DNA of 64,000 bases from Vreelandella subglaciescola (GCF_900142895.1 NZ_LT670847.1:434001-498000); one strand, 5' to 3'; shown: positions 19,654 through 29,689, numbered from the stretch's first letter. Program-made: numbers and translations. Notes: generated by a model not told the origin, from the sequence alone.

Positions 19654-22065
19654 TTAATGCGTATTGGCAAGTGCTTCACGCGCCAACGCCTTTTCCCCTT
19701 TATCCGTAACGGCGCCATCCTGACCGGTGTCGCTCAAGGCAATCGCGAGCACGTCGTCGACCCAGCGCAGCGGACGGATATCCAGCGCGTCCTTGATATT
19801 ATCCGGCACTTCCTTGAGATCACGGCGGTTTTCCTCGGGTATGAGGACGGTCTTTATACCACCGCGCCGGGCCGCCAGCAATTTCTCCTTGAGGCCACCA
19901 ATCGGTAGAACCTCACCGCGCAGATTCACTTCACCGGTCATTGCCACATCGCAGCGGACCGGCTGCTTACTATAGGCCGAGACCATTGCCGTTACCATCG
20001 CGACACCGGCACTCGGCCCATCCTTGGGCGTCGCCCCTTCGGGAACGTGAATATGCAGGTCTTCTTTCTCAAACCGCTCAGCGTCGATACCATACGCCTC
20101 TGCACGCGCACGCACCACCGTATGCGCGGCGCTGACCGATTCTTTCATCACATCGCCAAGTGAGCCGGTCTTGTTGACGCGCCCCTTGCCCGGTGTCACC
20201 ACTGACTCGATGGTCAGCAATTCACCGCCCACTGATGTCCAGGCAAGCCCGGTAACCCGGCCGACCTGGTCGTGCTGGTCAGCCAGCCCGTAGCTATAGC
20301 GCCGGACGCCGGCGTAATCTTCGATGTGCTCAGCTTCAAGCACGCTGCCCGGCTGCGGCTTCTTGCCCGCCCCCTCTTGCTCCAGGCGCTCACGCAGCAC
20401 TTTACGCGCTACCTTGGCAATTTGGCGCTCAAGCTCACGCACGCCGGCTTCACGCGTGTAATAGCGGATCAGCTCCAGCAGTGCGTCATCTTCCAATGCC
20501 AACTCGCCGCTTTTCAGGCCGTTGGCCGTTAGCTGCTTGGGCAACAGAAAGCGCTTGGCGATACCCAGCTTTTCGTCTTCGGTGTAGCCCGGCAAACGGA
20601 TGATCTCCATACGGTCGAGCAACGGACCGGGGATGTTCATCGAGTTGGCGGTGCAAACAAACAGCGTTTCGGACAGATCGTAGTCAAGCTCCAGGTAGTG
20701 ATCACTGAAACTGTTGTTCTGTTCGGGATCCAGCACTTCCAGCAGCGCCGAAGAGGGATCCCCGCGATGGTCCATGCCCAGTTTGTCGACTTCATCCAGC
20801 AAGAAAAGCGGATTCTTGACGCCGGCACGGCTCATGCGCTGCATCAGTTTACCCGGCAGCGAGCCAATATAAGTGCGCCGGTGACCACGGATTTCCGACT
20901 CATCGCGCACGCCGCCAAGCGCCAGACGAACATACTTGCGGTTGGTGGCCCGGGCGATGGATTGACCCAGCGAGGTCTTCCCCACCCCTGGCGGGCCGAC
21001 CAGGCACAGCACCGGCCCTTTCATCTTGCGCACGCGCTTCTGTACCGCCAGATATTCGAGAATGCGCGATTTTACCTCTTCAAGGCCGTAGTGATCCTCG
21101 TCGAGCACTTCCTGCGCCCGGATCAGATCATGCTTGACGCGCGTGCGCTTTTTCCACGGCACCGAGACCAGCCAGTCAAGATACGAGCGCACCACGGTGG
21201 CTTCGGCCGAATTGGCCGACATCATTTTGAGCTTGTTGAGCTCCTGCGTAGCCTTTTCCGCCGCTTCCTGGGGCATGCCGGCGGTCTCGATGGCCTTCTC
21301 GTACTTCTCGACTTCGTTGGGTACGTCGTCGAGTTCACCTATTTCCTTCTGAATGGCTTTCATCTGCTCATTCAGATAGTACTCACGCTGGGTCTTTTCC
21401 ATCTGCTCCTTGACCCGCGAGCGGATACGCTTTTCTACCTGCAACAAGTCAATTTCCGACTCGATCAGCGCCATCAGGTGCTCGATACGATCGCGCACGC
21501 GATCCATTTCCAGCAGTTCCTGCTTGTCTCCGATCTTGAGCGACAGGTGCGCACAGATGGTATCTACAAGGCGGCTGGGATCTTCGATGCCCGACAGCGA
21601 GTTAAGCACCTCATTGGGCACTTTTTTGGACAGTTTAACGTACTGCTCAAACTGGTTGAGCAGTACGCGCACCAGCGCTTCGCGCTCGCGCTCCGTCAGC
21701 GGCTCGCTTTCACGCGGCGTGACGCAGGCCTGAGTATAGCCGTCGTCGTGCTCGTCGGTACTGGTTACGTCGGCACGGAAGCTGCCTTCAATCAGCACCT
21801 TGACCGTGCCATCCGGCAGCTTAAGCAGCTGCATGATGTCGGCCACGGTGCCCATGGCATAAAGGTCGGCGTTGTCGGGCTCATCCTGCGAGGCTTCGCG
21901 CTGGGCAACCAGAAGCACGCGCTTGTCGGCTTCCATGGCCGCTTCCAGCGCCTGGATGGATTTTTCACGCCCGACAAACAGCGGAATAACCATCTGCGGG
22001 TAAACCACAACATCCCGCAGCGGCAATAAAGGAAAACACTGTGACTTTTCGGCGTTCTGCTGCAT
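19654..22065 (-). CDS. lon: ATP-dependent protease Lon
   Basis: An 803-residue protease. The N-terminal substrate-binding domain (LPLRDVVVYPQMVIPLFVGR onward) runs to about residue 300. The AAA+ module has Walker A GPPGVGKTSLGQ and Walker B FLLDEVDKLG. The C-terminal Ser-Lys protease has the catalytic Ser in PKDGPSAGVAMVTAM. Lon degrades damaged and regulatory proteins. It follows clpX after about 200 bases with a terminator in between, so it probably has its own promoter. Four CTTAAG hexamers lie in its leader. I saw no clear heat-shock promoter. Confidence 0.96.
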   Translation of the reverse strand: MQQNAEKSQCFPLLPLRDVVVYPQMVIPLFVGREKSIQALEAAMEADKRVLLVAQREASQDEPDNADLYAMGTVADIMQLLKLPDGTVKVLIEGSFRADVTSTDEHDDGYTQACVTPRESEPLTEREREALVRVLLNQFEQYVKLSKKVPNEVLNSLSGIEDPSRLVDTICAHLSLKIGDKQELLEMDRVRDRIEHLMALIESEIDLLQVEKRIRSRVKEQMEKTQREYYLNEQMKAIQKEIGELDDVPNEVEKYEKAIETAGMPQEAAEKATQELNKLKMMSANSAEATVVRSYLDWLVSVPWKKRTRVKHDLIRAQEVLDEDHYGLEEVKSRILEYLAVQKRVRKMKGPVLCLVGPPGVGKTSLGQSIARATNRKYVRLALGGVRDESEIRGHRRTYIGSLPGKLMQRMSRAGVKNPLFLLDEVDKLGMDHRGDPSSALLEVLDPEQNNSFSDHYLELDYDLSETLFVCTANSMNIPGPLLDRMEIIRLPGYTEDEKLGIAKRFLLPKQLTANGLKSGELALEDDALLELIRYYTREAGVRELERQIAKVARKVLRERLEQEGAGKKPQPGSVLEAEHIEDYAGVRRYSYGLADQHDQVGRVTGLAWTSVGGELLTIESVVTPGKGRVNKTGSLGDVMKESVSAAHTVVRARAEAYGIDAERFEKEDLHIHVPEGATPKDGPSAGVAMVTAMVSAYSKQPVRCDVAMTGEVNLRGEVLPIGGLKEKLLAARRGGIKTVLIPEENRRDLKEVPDNIKDALDIRPLRWVDDVLAIALSDTGQDGAVTDKGEKALAREALANTH

Positions 22066-22096
22066 CGCAGACGTTCCTCAACAAATCGGGTGAGTT

Positions 22097-22139
22097 CTTA
22101 AGATGAGCTCTTAAGACAGGAACTTAAGAAATGCTTAAG
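22097..22139. repeat. Four CTTAAG hexamers in the lon leader
   Basis: CTTAAG occurs at 22097, 22110, 22123 and 22134, at steps of 13, 13 and 11 bases. The first two units are part of a longer imperfect repeat. Each hexamer is its own reverse complement. Confidence 0.8.
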
Positions 22140-22202
22140 CGAATACGTGGATCAGGCACGCAACGGCGGAGGCGCTCATTAACCACGCCATGGCGCCTAA
22201 GC

Positions 22203-22230
22203 AAAAGGGGCCGCCAAGGCGACCCCTTTT
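22203..22230 (-). terminator. Terminator downstream of clpX
   Basis: AAAAGGGG (22203-22210) pairs with CCCCTTTT (22223-22230), with an inner CGCC/GGCG stem. On the minus strand the hairpin ends in TTTT. Confidence 0.82.
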
Positions 22231-22273
22231 TCGATGGCGCAAGCGGTATCAGCCAGGCCTGCGCGACCGTAAG

Positions 22274-23554
22274 CTAGCCGTCGGTGCCGTCACTTTGCGC
22301 CTGCTCTTGCTGCGCGTAGATGAGCAATGGCTCGCTCTCCTTGGCAATCACCGAGGCATCGATCACCACTTTGCTGACCCCTTCAAGCGAGGGGATCTCG
22401 TACATGGTGTCCAGCAGCACGGACTCAAGAATAGAGCGCAGCCCGCGAGCCCCGGTCTTGCGTTCCATGGCATTGATGGCAACGGCACGCAGAGCGTCTT
22501 CGCGAAACTCCAGCGTCACGTCTTCCATCTCAAACAGCTTGACATACTGCTTGACCAGCGAGTTCTTGGGCTCGGTCAGAATCTGCACCAGCGCGTCTTC
22601 GGTCAGCTCGGTCAGCGTAGCAATGACCGGCAGACGACCGACAAACTCGGGGATAAGGCCAAATTTGACCAGATCATCGGGTTCCACGTCGGCCAGCACT
22701 TCGCCCACGCCACGCGCGGTATCCTTGCTTTGGACGCTGGCGTTAAAGCCGATACCGCCCTTTTCAGTGCGATCGCTGATGACCTTGTCCAGACCGGAAA
22801 ATGCGCCACCCACGATAAACAGCATGTTGGCCGTATTAACCTGCACAAACTCTTGCTGCGGGTGCTTGCGACCGCCTTGAGGCGGTATCGATGCGGTAGT
22901 GCCTTCGATCAGCTTGAGTAGCGCCTGCTGAACCCCCTCACCGGATACGTCGCGGGTAATCGAAGGATTGTCGGACTTGCGTGAAATCTTGTCGATTTCG
23001 TCAATGTAAACAATCCCGCGCTCTGCCTTTTCGACGTCGTAGTCACATTTTTGCAGCAGCTTCTGGATGATGTTTTCGACGTCTTCACCCACGTAGCCGG
23101 CTTCCGTCAGCGTGGTTGCATCCGCGATGGTAAAGGGTACGTTCAACAGTCGTGCCATGGTTTCGGCCAACAGCGTTTTACCGCTGCCCGTCGGGCCAAT
23201 CAGCAGGATGTTTGACTTACCCAGCTCAACGTCATCTTCAGCCACGCCGGACTTGAGCCGCTTGTAGTGGTTATACACCGCCACTGACAGCACCATTTTG
23301 GCGCGATCCTGCCCGATGACGTAATCATCCAGGGTATAACGAATTTCGCGAGGTTTCGGCAGACGCTCTTCATCACTCTCGGCATCGGCTTCGAGAACTT
23401 CCTCGCGAATGATGTCGTTACACAGGTCGACACACTCATCGCAGATATACACGGACGGACCGGCAATCAGCTTACGTACTTCGTTCTGGTTTTTGCCACA
23501 AAACGAGCAGTAAAGCAGTTTACCTTCTTCGTCTTTGCCTTTGCCGTCGGACAT
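22274..23554 (-). CDS. clpX: ATP-dependent Clp protease ATP-binding subunit ClpX
   Basis: A 426-residue AAA+ unfoldase. The N-terminal zinc-binding domain has four cysteines (CSFCGK and CDECVDLC). Walker A is [12 protein letters not shown] and Walker B is IVYIDEIDK. It also carries the [16 protein letters not shown] loop region. ClpX unfolds tagged proteins and feeds them to ClpP. It follows clpP by 74 bases on the same strand, the usual clpP-clpX pair. Confidence 0.96.
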   Translation of the reverse strand: MSDGKGKDEEGKLLYCSFCGKNQNEVRKLIAGPSVYICDECVDLCNDIIREEVLEADAESDEERLPKPREIRYTLDDYVIGQDRAKMVLSVAVYNHYKRLKSGVAEDDVELGKSNILLIGPTGSGKTLLAETMARLLNVPFTIADATTLTEAGYVGEDVENIIQKLLQKCDYDVEKAERGIVYIDEIDKISRKSDNPSITRDVSGEGVQQALLKLIEGTTASIPPQGGRKHPQQEFVQVNTANMLFIVGGAFSGLDKVISDRTEKGGIGFNASVQSKDTARGVGEVLADVEPDDLVKFGLIPEFVGRLPVIATLTELTEDALVQILTEPKNSLVKQYVKLFEMEDVTLEFREDALRAVAINAMERKTGARGLRSILESVLLDTMYEIPSLEGVSKVVIDASVIAKESEPLLIYAQQEQAQSDGTDG

Positions 23555-23628
23555 TCGCGTACCTCTGTCACTGCGGCGGCAACAGCCGCCAAAAAAGCTC
23601 GTTGAAAAAACGGAATCCTATCACGCTA

Positions 23629-24246
23629 TCAGGATGTAGGCCGCTTATCCAGCACTGCGTCGATCAGACCATACTCGCTGGCCTGCTCGGCACTCATGAA
23701 ATTATCCCGATCGGTATCGCTCGATACTGTCTCAATTTTCTGGCCAGTATGATGCGCGAGGATATGATTCAGGCGTTCGCGGATACCCAGAATTTCGCGG
23801 GTATGAATTTCGATATCCGATGCCTGCCCCTGGTAACCGCCCAGCGGCTGGTGGATCATCATCCGCGAGTTCGGCAGACAAAAGCGCTTTTCCGCGGCAC
23901 CACCGGCCAGCAGCAGCGCGCCCATGCTTGCCGCCTGCCCGATACAAACTGTCGATACATCAGGCTTGATGAACTGCATGGTGTCGTAAATCGACATGCC
24001 CGCCGTCACCGAGCCGCCCGGCGAATTGATATAAAGATGAATGTCTTTATCCGGGTTTTCCGACTCGAGAAACAGCAGCTGCGCCACGATCAGGTTGGCC
24101 GAGTAGTCTTCTACCGGCCCCACCAGAAAAATCACGCGCTCTTTCAACAGGCGTGAATAAATATCGTAGGATCTTTCCCCTTTGGCGCTTTGTTCAACCA
24201 CCATGGGCACTAAACCGCCGGCGTTTTGAATATCCAACTCACTCAT
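23629..24246 (-). CDS. clpP: ATP-dependent Clp protease proteolytic subunit ClpP
   Basis: A 205-residue serine peptidase that forms the double-ring chamber of ClpXP. The catalytic Ser is in [14 protein letters not shown] and the His in MMIHQPLGG. The short N-terminal stretch before [14 protein letters not shown] is likely a cleaved propeptide. It lies between tig and clpX, the conserved order in gammaproteobacteria. A GC-rich hairpin lies in the spacer upstream. Confidence 0.96.
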   Translation of the reverse strand: MSELDIQNAGGLVPMVVEQSAKGERSYDIYSRLLKERVIFLVGPVEDYSANLIVAQLLFLESENPDKDIHLYINSPGGSVTAGMSIYDTMQFIKPDVSTVCIGQAASMGALLLAGGAAEKRFCLPNSRMMIHQPLGGYQGQASDIEIHTREILGIRERLNHILAHHTGQKIETVSSDTDRDNFMSAEQASEYGLIDAVLDKRPTS

Positions 24247-24277
24247 TCAGGTGATTCCTTGCGTCCGGTCAGGGAAA

Positions 24278-24301
24278 GGCGCGCCGTCTTGGCGGCGCGC
24301 C
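24278..24301 (-). other. GC-rich hairpin between tig and clpP
   Basis: GGCGCGCCG (24278-24286) pairs with CGGCGCGCC (24293-24301). On the minus strand only TTT follows, so it may be a weak terminator or an mRNA-stability element that lowers clpP reading from the tig promoter. Confidence 0.5.
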
Positions 24302-24319
24302 GCGTGTTGAAAACCGATA

Positions 24320-25672
24320 TCAGGCGCTTGCCTGCTCATCCGCGTTTTCTTCCTCGCCTTGCTCGGCCTGCTGCTGTGCTGCGGCGAGCGCCTCCTGGTA
24401 GGTCATTTCGACTTCGGCTACCTGGGTTTGCTCGAGCAGCTGAGCAACTGCTTTCTCTTCCAGAATGGCAGATTTCACCTGGGTTTTCAGCTGATCGTTG
24501 CTCATGTAGTAGTCAACGACTTCCTGCGGATCCTGGTACTGACCGGCAAGCTCTTCTACCTTGGCCTTGATCTCATCATCGCTGGCTTCGAGCTCGTTTT
24601 GCTTGATGACTTCCGCCAGCAGCAGACCCACCTGAACGCGGCCCTTGGCCTGCTCTTCAAACAGCTCGTTGGGCAGCTGGCTGACATCAAAGTCTTCACC
24701 GAGACCAAACTGCTGTGCCGCCTGGCGCTTCATGCCGTCGGTTTCCTGCTGAACCAGCGCGCTCGGCACCGAGATATCGTTCGCGGCCTTGAGCGCATCG
24801 AGCACCTGCTGCTTGACGCGGTTATCCACGGCCTGCAGCGCCTCACGATTCATGTTTTTCTTCACTTCAGCGCGAAACTCGGTTTCATTTCCGCCTTCAA
24901 CGCCAAAACGCTCGATAAAGGCAGCGTCGATTTCGGGCAGCACCTGCGCGCTGATCTGGTGCACCTTGACCTTGAAGGTGGCTTCTTTACCGGCCAACTG
25001 TTCGGCTTGATAGTCGTCAGGGAAGGTGACGCTGATGGTCTTGTCTTCACCGGCTTTGGCGCCTTCAAGCTGGCCTTCAAACCCGGGAATAAAGCTGTTG
25101 GAGCCCAATACCAGCTCGTGCCCTTCTGCGCTGCCGCCTTCAAATGGCTCATCATCGATGTAGCCTTGAAAGTCGATCTTGACCTGATCGCCGTCGCTCG
25201 CGGCACGCTCGACTTCCTGCCAGTCGGCGTTTTGCTTGCGCAGCGTCTCGATCATTTCTTCAACGTCGGCATCGGTCACATCAACGACCGGGCGCTCAAC
25301 GCTGGTGCCTTCAATGGAGGCCAGCTCCACCTCGGGGTAGATTTCCATGATGGCGACGAACTCGAGGTCCTTTCCGGCCTCGTTGACGTTGGCGTCAATC
25401 GACGGATAGCCCGCCGGGTTCAGCGATTCCTCGGTAATGGCACGAACATAGCGCTCGCGCATGACTTCGCCTACCACGTCATTGCGAACGCTCGGGCCGT
25501 AGCGCTTTTCCACGACCGCCATCGGCACCCGGCCTTGGCGAAAGCCATTCAGGCGTACGTTCTTCGCGGTGTCTTTCAAGCGAGCGCTGACAGCCTCGTC
25601 GATTTCAGCGGCCGGCACCTGAATGGTAATGCGGCGTTCGATCGGGGAGGTTGTCTCAACGGAAACTTGCAT
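24320..25672 (-). CDS. tig: Trigger factor (ribosome-bound chaperone)
   Basis: A 450-residue chaperone. The ribosome-binding signature is seen in GFRQGRVPMAVVEKRYG, near residues 44-60. The FKBP-like isomerase domain (about 150-240) contains VKIDFQGYIDDEPFEGG. The C-terminal helical arms end in an acidic, Gln- and Glu-rich tail. The start is ATG 25672 (MQVSVETTSPIERR), and the frame upstream to 25711 does not match the family. It heads the tig-clpP-clpX series. Confidence 0.96.
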   Translation of the reverse strand: MQVSVETTSPIERRITIQVPAAEIDEAVSARLKDTAKNVRLNGFRQGRVPMAVVEKRYGPSVRNDVVGEVMRERYVRAITEESLNPAGYPSIDANVNEAGKDLEFVAIMEIYPEVELASIEGTSVERPVVDVTDADVEEMIETLRKQNADWQEVERAASDGDQVKIDFQGYIDDEPFEGGSAEGHELVLGSNSFIPGFEGQLEGAKAGEDKTISVTFPDDYQAEQLAGKEATFKVKVHQISAQVLPEIDAAFIERFGVEGGNETEFRAEVKKNMNREALQAVDNRVKQQVLDALKAANDISVPSALVQQETDGMKRQAAQQFGLGEDFDVSQLPNELFEEQAKGRVQVGLLLAEVIKQNELEASDDEIKAKVEELAGQYQDPQEVVDYYMSNDQLKTQVKSAILEEKAVAQLLEQTQVAEVEMTYQEALAAAQQQAEQGEEENADEQASA

Positions 25673-25918
25673 GAACTGTCCTCTAGCGGCTGGGCAATAT
25701 AGTGATATCAATAAAAAATTAAGGGGACGATTTTAAGAACCCTTTTGCACGCTGGCAAGCGCCATGCGCGTAACATGGGGGCTTGGCGTTGAATTACAAG
25801 TCCACCGACTGGGGCGCAGGGCTTTTTTGTCATGCCTGCTTTGCAATACAGGCCTGCATGTTAAGCTTGCAAACCAATCTTTTTTCAGCATCTGCCTTGA
25901 GCTTTGATCATCACGCCT

Positions 25919-28438
25919 ATGAATCAAGATCTTTCCATTTCACGCATCATGCAGACGGGAATGCTCAAATGCTCGCCCCAAACGCCGCTTAGCGAGGCCG
26001 CAGGGCGCATGGCCGAACGTCACTGCAGCTCCATTCTCGTGGTCGAAAACGATCAGCCCGTGGGCATCTGGACCGAGCATGATGCACTGGCCGTGGACTT
26101 TAGCCAAGCGGCTGAAGTGCGCCGCCCCATCGCTGAGCGCATGAGCCATCCGGTTGCCACCATCAACGCTCATGAAACGCTGGGTGAAGCGGCACTGCTA
26201 CTGAAAGCGCTGGGCTATCGCCACCTGCTGGTCGTCGATGACGATGCCCCTGTGGGTATTCTATCGCAAACCGACATTGCACTGAACCAGGGGCTCGAGC
26301 CTTATTTACGGCTGCGCGAAGTGCATGCGGCAATGCGTACGGCGCCGCTGATACTACCAGGCGAAACGCTGCTGGCCGAAGCGGCCGACAAAATGCACCG
26401 CTGCGGGCACGAAGCCATTATCGTGCTGTGTGGCGATGCACTCGGCATTCTGACCGAGCGCGACCTTGTGCGCTTTATCGCCCGTCATCCGGGCAACACC
26501 GCGATTGCCGGGCTTGCCAGCCAGCCGCTGTTAACCATTGATGAAAACGCGCCGCTGCTACAAGCGCGCGACCTGCTGCTTAATCATCGTATTCGTCATC
26601 TGGCGGTGCTTGACGCAGAGGGCCATACCAGCGGATTACTGGGCTTTCGCGACATGCTGGTCGGCGCCGAGCAATTTTATCTGAAAGATCTTCGCGAGGC
26701 GCTCGAGCAACGCGATGCGGCACTCGTCCGCTCGCGCCAGCACCTGCAGCTGGCCGAAAAGGTGATCGATTCGTCGCTTGAAGGCATCATTATTACCGAC
26801 CCTGACATACGCATCGAGTTTGTTAACCCGGCGTTTACCCACCTCACCGGCTATACCCTTGAAGACGTGGCCGGCCGCAATCCCGGCGTGCTGTCGTCGG
26901 GGCGTCAGGACGCGGCCTTTTATCAAAAAATGTGGCACACGCTTAACCAGACCGGCTTTTGGCGCGGCGAGGTATGGAATCGCAAAAAATCCGGCGAGCT
27001 GTATCTGGAACTGCTGACCATTACGGCAATTAACGACGATCAGGGCAACATCCAGCATTACGCCGGGCTATTTACCGATATCACCCATATGCGTGAAAAC
27101 GAGCAGCAAATTCGCCATCTGGCCTACTATGATGCGCTAACACGCTTACCCAATCGGCGGCTGCTGGACGACCGCATCACGCTGGCCATTCGCCATGCAC
27201 ACCGCTCAAAAAGCCCGTTGGCCGTTATTTTTATCGACCTGGACCACTTCAAACAGGTCAACGATACGCTCGGTCACGCCCTTGGCGACGAGCTGCTGCT
27301 GCAGGTCTCGGAGCGCATGGGTCAGAAGCTGCGCGAAGACGATACGCTGGCACGCCTCGGAGGCGATGAGTTTATTGCCCTGCTGCCCGATATCAATGAC
27401 TTTGCCGAAGCCACGCGTATTGCTCAGCGGCTGATTGATACGGTCAGCGCGCCCTTTTGTATCGCACAGCACACCTTTCGCATTGGCTGCAGCCTGGGTA
27501 TCAGCCTCTACCCGGACGATGGCACCACGCCTGAAGCCTTGATCCAGAGCGCTGATGCGGCGATGTACCGGGCCAAAAACGAAGGCCGCAACACCTATCG
27601 CCTGCACCGTTCGGAAATGGACGTGCAGGCGCGCCATCACCTGAGCCTGGAAACCGAACTGCGCGACATGCTGGAACGCGGTGACGGCCTGGTAATGCAC
27701 TATCAACCGCTGTTCAGCCGTGACAGCGGCCAGCTGAAAAGCGCCGAAGCACTGGTACGCTGGCAACACCCGGTACGCGGGCTGATACCGCCGGGGGAAT
27801 TTATTCCTCTGGCCGAACGCTCGGGGCTGATTTTGCCGCTGGGTGAGCAAATACTCGACCGGGTGATCAGCGACATCACCCGGTGGCAAAATGAGGGGCA
27901 GGCGCCGGTTCCCGTGGCGATCAACCTGTCGGCCGCGCAATTCTGGCAGGCCGGCTTTGCCGACGATATCGCTGACCGGTTCTCGGCTGCGGGTATCCCG
28001 CCCGAACTGATTATTTTTGAGCTGACCGAAAGCATGCTGCTGAACAAGCACGACCAGGGCATGGCAATCTTGACGGCCCTTAACGAGCGTGGCTTTCGCA
28101 TTGCGCTAGATGACTTCGGCACCGGCTATTCATCGCTGAATTATCTGCAGAACATTCCGGCCCACAGTCTCAAAATAGATCGCAGCTTTATCGTTGCACT
28201 GGACAATAACACTCGCGGCAGCCGCGCGATTATCGCCGCTATTGCAAGCCTTGCCCGGGAGCTTGGCCTGATCGTTGTCGCGGAAGGCGTGGAAACGCAA
28301 AAGCAGTGGGATCAACTGGGCGAGTACGCCATTGACCTGATCCAGGGCTTCTATACCGCACGCCCCATGACGGCTGACGCGTTTACGACGCTGCTGAACA
28401 CCCAACACAGTGCTGCGATACCGCAAACCGACAGCTGA
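25919..28438 (+). CDS. CBS-PAS-GGDEF-EAL protein (cyclic-di-GMP turnover)
   Basis: An 839-residue cytoplasmic signalling protein without membrane segments. It has four CBS repeats (about residues 5-245), a short coiled coil and a PAS domain (about 275-395) with HLTGYTLEDVAGRNPGVLSSG. The GGDEF domain (about 400-570) has RLGGDEF intact and the RxxD inhibitory site five residues before it. The EAL domain (about 580-830) keeps EALVRW, NLSAAQF, ELTESML, DDFGTGYSSL and KIDRSFI. Both synthesis and breakdown of cyclic-di-GMP are therefore possible. The CBS part may sense adenine nucleotides. I use ATG 25919; a TTG at 25904 is in frame. It stands alone. Confidence 0.9.
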   Translation: MNQDLSISRIMQTGMLKCSPQTPLSEAAGRMAERHCSSILVVENDQPVGIWTEHDALAVDFSQAAEVRRPIAERMSHPVATINAHETLGEAALLLKALGYRHLLVVDDDAPVGILSQTDIALNQGLEPYLRLREVHAAMRTAPLILPGETLLAEAADKMHRCGHEAIIVLCGDALGILTERDLVRFIARHPGNTAIAGLASQPLLTIDENAPLLQARDLLLNHRIRHLAVLDAEGHTSGLLGFRDMLVGAEQFYLKDLREALEQRDAALVRSRQHLQLAEKVIDSSLEGIIITDPDIRIEFVNPAFTHLTGYTLEDVAGRNPGVLSSGRQDAAFYQKMWHTLNQTGFWRGEVWNRKKSGELYLELLTITAINDDQGNIQHYAGLFTDITHMRENEQQIRHLAYYDALTRLPNRRLLDDRITLAIRHAHRSKSPLAVIFIDLDHFKQVNDTLGHALGDELLLQVSERMGQKLREDDTLARLGGDEFIALLPDINDFAEATRIAQRLIDTVSAPFCIAQHTFRIGCSLGISLYPDDGTTPEALIQSADAAMYRAKNEGRNTYRLHRSEMDVQARHHLSLETELRDMLERGDGLVMHYQPLFSRDSGQLKSAEALVRWQHPVRGLIPPGEFIPLAERSGLILPLGEQILDRVISDITRWQNEGQAPVPVAINLSAAQFWQAGFADDIADRFSAAGIPPELIIFELTESMLLNKHDQGMAILTALNERGFRIALDDFGTGYSSLNYLQNIPAHSLKIDRSFIVALDNNTRGSRAIIAAIASLARELGLIVVAEGVETQKQWDQLGEYAIDLIQGFYTARPMTADAFTTLLNTQHSAAIPQTDS

Positions 28439-28462
28439 CGATGCGCAACAAATGAAGCTGCA

Positions 28463-28822
28463 TCAGCGGCGCCATAGCGTCAGCGCATACAACAACAGCC
28501 CGAAGGTTGCACCGTGGGATAGCGAGACCGCCCACCCGCTACCTGAACCGGTCATCCCATACCAGGCAAAGCTTGCGCCTACTCCCAGCACCAACAGGCC
28601 GAGCAGACGCGTAAACAGCGCTGGCAGGCGCTGCTTGCCCTCTTCGGGCAGCCAGCGCCACTGGATGCCCATGACCAGCACAATGGCTGCAACCGCCATC
28701 AGGACAAGCGTGAGTCGCGTATCGTGGCCGCCGGCCACATAGCGCGGCAGCGTCGCCAGCATAATCGCGCACAGCCCCGCGCCCAAGCTAATGCGCTCGG
28801 GTGATGTCATGCGTTGGCTCAT
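28463..28822 (-). CDS. Small membrane protein of unknown function
   Basis: A 119-residue protein with three to four hydrophobic segments (about residues 13-28, 38-53, 70-85 and 100-115). I do not recognise a family. Its ATG directly follows the stop of the flavodoxin gene (TGAATG), so the two are almost certainly co-translated. A role with the flavodoxin is possible but not shown by any motif. It converges with the cyclic-di-GMP gene, leaving 24 bases between stops. Confidence 0.75.
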   Translation of the reverse strand: MSQRMTSPERISLGAGLCAIMLATLPRYVAGGHDTRLTLVLMAVAAIVLVMGIQWRWLPEEGKQRLPALFTRLLGLLVLGVGASFAWYGMTGSGSGWAVSLSHGATFGLLLYALTLWRR

Positions 28823-29287
28823 TCAGGCAACCTTCAGCTGCTGTGATTCGATCCACTCTTCTACCCACGGCACCGCGGCGTCGTCGGCCATGAACGTTTC
28901 CATGGCGTCAACCTCAAGGCGCTCGCCCAGCCGCGTTGCTCCCAGGTCTTCAAGCCGGGCGTCCAGCGCGCGCCCCGCACCGCAAAATGTCTCGTCGTAA
29001 GAGCTGTCGCCCAACGCAATAATGCCGTAACGCAGCGCAGCCAGTGCCGGGCTTTGCTCCTGAAGCTCGCGGGCGAAGGGCACAAAATTGCCCGGGAAAT
29101 CCCCATTCCCGGTCGTGGAAACGCAAAACAGCGTGAGCGCTGACGTATCGGCGGTCAGCATCTCAAGCGTGGGCTGCTCGATAATCTCGACGCAGTAACC
29201 CGCGTCTTCAAACAACGGCTTAACCTGTTCGGCCACATCCAGCGCGCCGCCGTACATGGTACCGACAAAAATATTCAACTGAGACAC
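28823..29287 (-). CDS. Flavodoxin, MioC-like
   Basis: A 154-residue flavodoxin. The FMN phosphate loop is in FVGTMYGGALDVAE at residues 7-20. The ring-binding loops are STTGNGDFPGNFVPF and ALGDSSYDETFCGAG. It resembles MioC and the flavodoxin domains of sulfite reductase, which carry electrons between a reductase and an acceptor. The start is GTG 29287 with AGGAG eight bases upstream. The partner is not evident from the neighbours. Confidence 0.82.
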   Translation of the reverse strand: MSQLNIFVGTMYGGALDVAEQVKPLFEDAGYCVEIIEQPTLEMLTADTSALTLFCVSTTGNGDFPGNFVPFARELQEQSPALAALRYGIIALGDSSYDETFCGAGRALDARLEDLGATRLGERLEVDAMETFMADDAAVPWVEEWIESQQLKVA

Positions 29288-29436
29288 TTACGGCTCTCCT
29301 GTCATCGTTGCCTGCTTGCCGACGCCTACCCTTTAACGGTCGACAAATACCTGATGAATTTGGTCAAATATTAGCACGTTCCTGATTGCCCTCGCATCCA
29401 GCATGCTGAATGCGCCCATCTCGCCTGAGGTTATTA

Positions 29437-29655
29437 ATGCACCCTACTCTGCAACAAACGTTTGAAGCCTGGGTCACCCCGATAATGATCGGCGGACTGA
29501 TCATTTTCATGTGCTTTATCATCTGGGACCTGGCCAAGAAGTCTAACGCCGGCCGCTTTGGCACGTTCATGCTGTTTATCGTGCTGGGCGCCGGTATGTT
29601 TGGCTACGTTTTCAAGGTGGTCATTACCTGGATGCTGGAAAGCGGCATCGTTTAA
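29437..29655 (+). CDS. DUF2788-like small membrane protein
   Basis: A 72-residue protein with two membrane helices (about residues 12-32 and 43-66) joined by IWDLAKKSNAGRFG, a short basic loop. This pattern matches DUF2788 proteins of Pseudomonas and Halomonas as I recall them; their function is unknown. I chose ATG 29437 because the family starts there. The earlier in-frame start at 29410 adds nine basic residues with no match. A terminator follows 35 bases after the stop. Confidence 0.75.
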   Translation: MHPTLQQTFEAWVTPIMIGGLIIFMCFIIWDLAKKSNAGRFGTFMLFIVLGAGMFGYVFKVVITWMLESGIV

Positions 29656-29689
29656 CGCCGCATGTCAGCGGTATACAAATGCTGGACGA

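Noticed and set aside
20698..22029. 443-residue plus-strand frame opposite lon
   Set aside because: Antisense shadow of lon, with no ribosome site or recognisable domains.
24278..24301. Strong hairpin taken as a terminator between tig and clpP
   Set aside because: The U-run after it is too weak to call it a terminator; listed only as a hairpin.
24359..25702. 447-residue plus-strand frame opposite tig
   Set aside because: Antisense shadow of the trigger factor gene; rich in residues expected from reverse reading of its codons.
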